Source: Flavobacterium piscis (GTDB lineage Bacteria; Bacteroidota; Bacteroidia; Flavobacteriales; Flavobacteriaceae). Taken from it: DNA of 64,000 nt. The stretch spans positions 62,001 through 126,000 of the forward strand of contig NZ_LVEN01000004.1 of NCBI RefSeq assembly GCF_001686925.1, read 5' to 3'. The number at the start of each line of letters is the position of its first letter. The first letter of the stretch is position 1. Below the pieces are notes generated by a model. It was not told the origin of the DNA, did not search any database, and saw only the letters and a list, made by a program, of their open reading frames with translations. Below are positions 59,404 to 64,000 of this stretch, in pieces. The position numbers and the translations under genes are program-made.

Positions 59404-59411
59404 TAATTTTG
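59404..59411 (+). promoter_or_regulatory. -7 box of miaE
   Basis: TAATTTTG matches TAnnTTTG 25 bases upstream of the ATG at 59436. The upstream TTG frame start (59409) falls within this box, which argues against it. Confidence 0.55.
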
Positions 59412-59435
59412 CAAGAACTAAAATGCCGGGAAATT

Positions 59436-60017
59436 ATGTTAGGATTAAAATTAGCGACAGACCCTCGTTGGGTAAATATTGTAGAATCGAATATTGAAGA
59501 AATATTAACGGATCACGCCTGGTGCGAACAAAAAGCAGCTTCAAATGCCATAAGCTTAGTAACTTATAATTCTGAATTAGAAGAATTAGTTACTGAAATG
59601 CTTGTGATTGCGAGAGAAGAATTAGAGCATTTGCAAATGGTACACGATATCATCAAAAAAAGAGGTCTGACTTTGGGCCGCGAAAGAAAAGACCATTATG
59701 TAAATGAGCTTTTTAAATTCATGAAAAAAGACGGAAGCCGTAAAGATGCACTTTGCGACCGTTTATTGTTTTCGGCCATGATCGAAGCCAGAAGCTGCGA
59801 ACGTTTTAAAGTACTGTCTGAAAACATTAAAGACGAAGAATTAGCTAAATTTTACCGCGATTTGATGATTTCTGAAGCCGGTCATTATACCACTTTTTTA
59901 GGATTTGCCCGAAAATACACTGACAATATAGATATAGACAAACGTTGGAAAGAATGGATTGAATATGAAGGTTCTATCATTACCAATTATGGTAAAAAAG
60001 AAACTGTTCACGGATAA
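59436..60017 (+). CDS. miaE: tRNA-(ms2io6A) hydroxylase MiaE
   Basis: From MLGLKLATDPRW the protein has 193 residues in a ferritin-like four-helix fold. The diiron ligands are in REELEHLQMVH (Glu, His) and SEAGHYTTF (Glu, His), with bridging glutamates in AMIEARSCERF. MiaE hydroxylates the isopentenyl group of modified A37 in tRNA with molecular oxygen. MiaB and MiaA are not in this window. A longer TTG-start frame overlaps the promoter box and is rejected. Confidence 0.93.
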   Translation: MLGLKLATDPRWVNIVESNIEEILTDHAWCEQKAASNAISLVTYNSELEELVTEMLVIAREELEHLQMVHDIIKKRGLTLGRERKDHYVNELFKFMKKDGSRKDALCDRLLFSAMIEARSCERFKVLSENIKDEELAKFYRDLMISEAGHYTTFLGFARKYTDNIDIDKRWKEWIEYEGSIITNYGKKETVHG

Positions 60018-60057
60018 AATTCAATTTAGATCTTATTTATAAATACCACAATTTGTT

Positions 60058-62817
60058 ATGCCTGCAAATAAAACCAAATCTATTTTATTTAAAATAGCAA
60101 AATACACCGGAATAACTTTTGTCGTTATTATAGGATTACTGTTTCTGACCCCTATTATTTTTGCTGATAAAATTAAGGAGCAAATTAAAAAAACAGCTAA
60201 CGAAAAACTGAGCGCAGAATTGAATTATTCTGATGTCTCGGTTTCGTTTTTTCATCACTTTCCTTCATTGACTTTAACTTTAAATGACTTAAGTCTTAAC
60301 GGATCAGCTCCTTATAAAAACGAAAAATTTATTACTGCAAAAGAGGTTTCGTTTGGAATAAATGTCGCCAGTTTAGTATTTAGCAAGGAAGTAAAAATAG
60401 ACCAGATTTATCTATCTGATTCCTTTATAAACGTAAAAGTAAATCCAAAAGGAGAAGCGAATTACAATGTTTACAAATCATCAAATACATCAGATCCGAA
60501 AGACAGTACAGATGCTGACGCATCGCTAAAACTGGAGAGAATCGAGATATTGAACAGTAAAATAATTTACGACGATCAATCGACCAAAGTTCATTTTGAT
60601 GCTTTTGGCTTTAATTATTTAGGAAAAGGAGATCTCAACCAGGCTGTTTTTGATTTGTATTCGAAAGCCAAAATCGAGAAATTAAATATTGTTTATGAAG
60701 GTGAACCTTATTTAATGAATAAGAAAATCGATGCGGATCTGATTACCAAAGTAAACGTAAACTCTTTGTCTTTCTTTTTTCAACAAAACAACTTAAAAAT
60801 CAATCAGCTCATGGTCGATTTTAAAGGGAAATTTGACTTTTTGAAAGAGGGTTACAATATGGATTTTGTGATTAAATCTGACAATAGTAAACTGAATGAT
60901 GTTTTTACTGCTTTCCCTCCAAAATACATTACGTGGCTTTCTAAAACAGAATTAAAAGGAAATACCAACTTACTTTTAACTTTAAAAGGAAATTATATTG
61001 CATCGCAAAATATTGCTCCTGATCTTAATCTGGACATAAAAATAGACAGCGGTTTTGTAAATTATAACAAAAGTGCTTTTCCGGTTTCTAACTTAAATTT
61101 AGAAGTAAAAACAAAAGTCCCGTCATTAAATCCGGATCTTGCTATTGTAGATGCTAAAAACTTATCCTTAAACATAAATAAAGATTATTTAAAATCTAAA
61201 TTTTATATCGAAGGGATAAATACACCAAATATCAATGCTGATTTTAAAGCCAGAATCGACCTTGAAAAACTGACTAAAGCACTCGGCATTCCTGATATTG
61301 TTTTAAAAGGAAGCTTGGCCGGAGATGTAAAAGCAAATGGAAAATTTGATCAGAAAAACAAACTTTTCCCAGTTACAAATGGTGTTATCGATTTAGAAAA
61401 CGGGTATTTAAAAACACCATATTACCCAAATCCGATCACAAATATTATAATAAAATCTACAATCAACAATAAGAAAGGAACTTTTGATGATTTGAAAGTA
61501 AGCCTAAAACCAACTCAGTTTACCTTTGAAGGAAAACCTGTTTTTGTAGAAGCCGATTTGAGCAATTTTAATGATTTGACTTACGACATTAAAGCCAAAG
61601 GAGAACTTGATGTAAATAAAATTTATAAAGTTTTCTCTCAAAAAGGACTTGATTTAGATGGCTTTGTAAAAGCTGACTTAGTTTTGAAAGGCAAACAAAG
61701 CGATGCCGAAAAAGGAAATTACAGCAAGCTTCATAACAAAGGAACTCTTGAGCTGAGAAACATTGGCATAACATCAGAATATCTGCCAAAGAAATTCATT
61801 ATCAAAGAAGGTATTTTTAAAATCAATCAGGATAAAATGTCATTTAATAATTTCCTGGCTGCTTACGGCCAGTCTGATTTTAGGATGAATGGATATTTGC
61901 AGAACGTTTTTAATTATGCAACGACAAATACAGGCGTTTTAATAGGTTCTTTCAAAGCTACTTCGCGATACATCAATGTTGATGAATTCATGTCAAGCAC
62001 TCCAACAAATACTTCTGTAACCCAAACAAAAACTGAAACGCCGGCCCCTAAAACCGAGTCAAAACAAACCGGAGTTATCATAATTCCGACGAATTTGAAT
62101 TTGAATTTTACTGCTAATGCCCAAAAAGTGAATTTTGACAAATTAAACCTTCAAAATGCAGTTGGAAATTTAAGCATGAACAAAGGCAAATTAAGCATGC
62201 AGAATACCGGTTTTAATTTAATTGGCTGTAATGTTGCCATGAATGCCAATTATCAGGCTGTTACACCTCAAAAAGCAAATTTTGATTTTACTATTAAAGC
62301 TTCTGATTTTGATATTAAAAAAGCCTATAACGAAATTGAAGTTTTTAGAAAAATGGCCAGCGCAGCTGAAAAAGCACAGGGTATTGTTTCGGTTGATTAC
62401 CAGCTAAAAGGAAGATTAAACGGGAACATGGATCCTGTGTATCCATCGCTTGTTGGCGGCGGAACACTTTCTGTAAAAGATATAAAAGTGCGAGGTTTGA
62501 AAATGTTTAATGCCGTAAGCAAAGCAACAAATTCTGAATCAATGCGAAATCCCGATCTTTCTAAAGTTGACATCAAAACCACGATCAAGAACAATATCAT
62601 GACCGTAGAACGCTTTAAATTTAAGTTTGCCGGCTTTAGACCAAGAATCGAAGGCACAACAAGTCTAGACGGAAAACTAAACTTAAAAATGCGCTTAGGC
62701 TTACCTCCTCTTGGCATATTCGGAATCCCGTTAACTGTTACCGGAACACAGGATAATCCGAAGATAAAACTGGGTAGAAAAACCGAGGATCTGGAAGAAA
62801 CAAAAGATACTGAGTAA
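60058..62817 (+). CDS. AsmA family protein
   Basis: The 919-residue protein has one N-terminal transmembrane helix (about 19-39, GITFVVIIGLLFLTPIIF) followed by long repetitive beta-strand sequence with AsmA signatures: LSLNGSAPYKNEKF and a C-terminal LNLKMRLGLPPLGIFGIPLTVTGTQDNPKIKLG. AsmA/TamB-like proteins bridge the periplasm and are linked to lipid transport and outer-membrane integrity. A low-complexity Thr/Lys linker (about 650-675) interrupts the fold. It lies 40 bases after miaE and may be read from the same promoter. Confidence 0.92.
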   Translation: MPANKTKSILFKIAKYTGITFVVIIGLLFLTPIIFADKIKEQIKKTANEKLSAELNYSDVSVSFFHHFPSLTLTLNDLSLNGSAPYKNEKFITAKEVSFGINVASLVFSKEVKIDQIYLSDSFINVKVNPKGEANYNVYKSSNTSDPKDSTDADASLKLERIEILNSKIIYDDQSTKVHFDAFGFNYLGKGDLNQAVFDLYSKAKIEKLNIVYEGEPYLMNKKIDADLITKVNVNSLSFFFQQNNLKINQLMVDFKGKFDFLKEGYNMDFVIKSDNSKLNDVFTAFPPKYITWLSKTELKGNTNLLLTLKGNYIASQNIAPDLNLDIKIDSGFVNYNKSAFPVSNLNLEVKTKVPSLNPDLAIVDAKNLSLNINKDYLKSKFYIEGINTPNINADFKARIDLEKLTKALGIPDIVLKGSLAGDVKANGKFDQKNKLFPVTNGVIDLENGYLKTPYYPNPITNIIIKSTINNKKGTFDDLKVSLKPTQFTFEGKPVFVEADLSNFNDLTYDIKAKGELDVNKIYKVFSQKGLDLDGFVKADLVLKGKQSDAEKGNYSKLHNKGTLELRNIGITSEYLPKKFIIKEGIFKINQDKMSFNNFLAAYGQSDFRMNGYLQNVFNYATTNTGVLIGSFKATSRYINVDEFMSSTPTNTSVTQTKTETPAPKTESKQTGVIIIPTNLNLNFTANAQKVNFDKLNLQNAVGNLSMNKGKLSMQNTGFNLIGCNVAMNANYQAVTPQKANFDFTIKASDFDIKKAYNEIEVFRKMASAAEKAQGIVSVDYQLKGRLNGNMDPVYPSLVGGGTLSVKDIKVRGLKMFNAVSKATNSESMRNPDLSKVDIKTTIKNNIMTVERFKFKFAGFRPRIEGTTSLDGKLNLKMRLGLPPLGIFGIPLTVTGTQDNPKIKLGRKTEDLEETKDTE

Positions 62818-62839
62818 TCGAATTTTAATTTCAATTTTT

Positions 62840-62858
62840 TAAATTCCAAATTCCAATT
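62840..62858. repeat. ATTCCAA heptads downstream of the AsmA gene
   Basis: AAATTCCAAATTCCAA occurs once here without an inverted partner, a further member of the dispersed heptad family. Confidence 0.5.
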
Positions 62859-62883
62859 GTGGATCGTTTCCTTCCAAAAAAAT

Positions 62884-62928
62884 AAAAAAACCTTTGTCAA
62901 AGTTTAAAACTTGACAAAGGTTTTTTAC
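62884..62928 (+). terminator. AsmA-gene terminator
   Basis: A6 then ACCTTTGTCAAAGTTT pairs with AAACTTGACAAAGGT (one bulged A), followed by T6. It lies just upstream of the ClbS/DfsB gene. Confidence 0.82.
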
Positions 62929-62967
62929 TTTTTAGCTACATTTGATAAAGTTATATTCTATTACATT

Positions 62968-63483
62968 ATGGCTGTTCCTGCAAACAAAGAAGAATTGGAA
63001 ATCGCAATCAAAACCAATTATAATAAGCTAAAAAAAGAATTATCGGGCATTCCTGGTGAATTAACTGCCGTTCATAACTTAGAGGGACACGCAAAAGATA
63101 CTGTAATGAGCATTAATAATCTTATTTCTTATTTAACAGGCTGGGGAGAATTGGTACTCAAGTGGAACAATAAAAAAGACAACAAAGAAACCGTAGATTT
63201 CCCCGAGACAGGCTACAAATGGAATGAACTTGGAAAACTGGCACAAAAGTTTTATAAAGATCATGAAAAAGACGACTTTATAACTTTATGCAATAAACTA
63301 GATAATGTAGTAGATAAAATCCTCTCTTTGATTGAACTAAAAACAAACGCTGAATTGTACGAAACTCCCTGGTACGAAAAGTGGACATTAGGCAGAATGA
63401 TACAGTTTAATACCGCTTCTCCCTACAATAATGCCAGAGGAAGAATCCGAAAATGGAAAAAAGAGAATAATCTTAACTACTAA
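62968..63483 (+). CDS. ClbS/DfsB family four-helix bundle protein
   Basis: From MAVPANKEELEIAI (62968) the protein has 171 residues and matches ClbS/DfsB throughout: YNKLKKELSGIP, HAKDTVMSINNLISYLTGWGELVLKW, ETGYKWNELGKLAQKFY and WTLGRMIQFNTASPYNNARGRIRKWKK. ClbS protects colibactin producers by hydrolysing the warhead; most homologues lie outside such clusters and have unknown roles. No colibactin-like synthetase is in the window. It overlaps the convergent gene at its 3' end by 11 bases. Confidence 0.93.
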   Translation: MAVPANKEELEIAIKTNYNKLKKELSGIPGELTAVHNLEGHAKDTVMSINNLISYLTGWGELVLKWNNKKDNKETVDFPETGYKWNELGKLAQKFYKDHEKDDFITLCNKLDNVVDKILSLIELKTNAELYETPWYEKWTLGRMIQFNTASPYNNARGRIRKWKKENNLNY

Positions 63484-64000
63484 AAAGTAACGCAGAAACA
63501 TATAAAAACCCTTTACCTAAAATCCAAAGCAGCACTGCTAAACCCAACAATTTCCAGGCCCATGTTTTTCCTCTTTTCCAGTCAGAGAAAAACGAAATGA
63601 TTTCCATATATTTTATTATAACGAATAAACTTGTTGCTATTAATGCAAACCAGATAATTTCGTTTAAGTGAATACGAAAACCATATAAAAAAACTGCCGC
63701 AAGGAAAAGAACAGCTACAAACTGCAGATAATAATAGTTTTTATAACTGTATCGATAGTTCATTTTTGAAGATAGTATCAGAAATGACAATAACAATAAA
63801 CTTATCAACGCCGCTATTATATTATAAAAAACAGCATTCCATTGCAATATAAGTATGCCGGTAATAACAACCGCCATAACGGTACAAGCTCCAAGAGAAT
63901 TTATACTTCTGGGTCTATACTCATTTTTAAAAGGCAGCAACACAGGATATAAATATTTTTCTAACGAACGCCAGAACGGCAATGCATAAAACGCAGCAAT
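63473..64000 (-). CDS. Multipass membrane protein, 5' part beyond the window
   Basis: The frame stays open to the window edge on the minus strand (upstream residues read IAAFYA before LPFWRSLEKY), so the true start lies outside. The visible 176 residues hold about five transmembrane helices after an initial LEKYLYPVLLPFKNEYRPRS segment. No family is recognised. Its stop overlaps the ClbS/DfsB gene by 11 bases. Confidence 0.7.
   Translation of the reverse strand: MAAFYALPFWRSLEKYLYPVLLPFKNEYRPRSINSLGACTVMAVVITGILILQWNAVFYNIIAALISLLLLSFLILSSKMNYRYSYKNYYYLQFVAVLFLAAVFLYGFRIHLNEIIWFALIATSLFVIIKYMEIISFFSDWKRGKTWAWKLLGLAVLLWILGKGFLYVSALLFSS

Noticed and set aside
62397..62900. 167-codon frame antiparallel to the AsmA gene
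   Set aside because: It lies almost wholly inside the well-supported AsmA coding region on the other strand, and its protein shows no recognisable domain.

Overview
The window is about 64 kb of AT-rich chromosome from a member of the Flavobacteriia, most likely the genus Flavobacterium. The evidence is the gliding and type IX secretion genes gldJ, porU and porV, a SusC/SusD polysaccharide-utilisation locus with a one-component beta-propeller/LuxR regulator, DUF3127 and PnuC homologues, and Bacteroidota-type promoter -7 boxes (TAnnTTTG) in front of many genes. No rRNA, tRNA, CRISPR array, transposase or prophage was seen. The genus call is inference from gene content.

Layout. 1-4.3 kb: DUF3127 protein, flavin reductase-like protein, an orphan histidine kinase, HIT protein, GreA and a small Rieske-like lipoprotein. 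4.3-10.7 kb: a TonB-dependent receptor behind a TPP riboswitch with a readable promoter, then arfB, a kinase/DUF4301 fusion, a PnuC-type vitamin transporter and GGGP synthase, all on the minus strand. 10.7-12.1 kb: a Crp/Fnr regulator, a near-ideal FNR-type operator, a small membrane protein and a group III truncated globin. 12.4-16.5 kb: phosphopantetheinyl transferase, a structured-RNA-like element, ahcY and a three-gene operon of unknown function. 16.5-20.5 kb: SMR exporter, acetyltransferase and an alkylation-repair cluster in which Ada is split (AraC-HTH/Ogt fusion, 2OG oxygenase, free Ada zinc domain, ALKBH2/3-like AlkB). 20.5-24.3 kb: a degenerate-Nudix regulator, a small unknown protein and a cytosolic transglutaminase-like protein.

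24.3-42.5 kb is a PUL: SusC, SusD, a PKD-type surface lipoprotein, four GH30 glycosidases in two paralogous pairs, an endonuclease/exonuclease/phosphatase-fold enzyme and a GH3 beta-glucosidase on the minus strand. The divergent membrane-spanning regulator is on the plus strand. GH30 plus GH3 suggests a beta-glucan, with beta-1,6-glucan as the best guess. Hairpins after the surface-lipoprotein gene and between the first two GH30 genes may grade expression. The regulator/susC intergenic region carries paired direct and inverted repeats that are candidate operators.

42.5-64 kb is housekeeping and secretion: murF, gldJ, porU, porV, cdd, pdhA and the E2 acetyltransferase gene (no E1 beta or E3 beside them), an M1 aminopeptidase, an AhpD-like protein, an AraC regulator, a glycosyltransferase, miaE, an AsmA-like protein, a ClbS/DfsB protein and a membrane protein cut by the window edge. 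Short dispersed repeats occur between genes throughout: ATTCCAA heptads, CTGAGCGAAGTCGAA elements and long inverted repeats. Several double as terminators.
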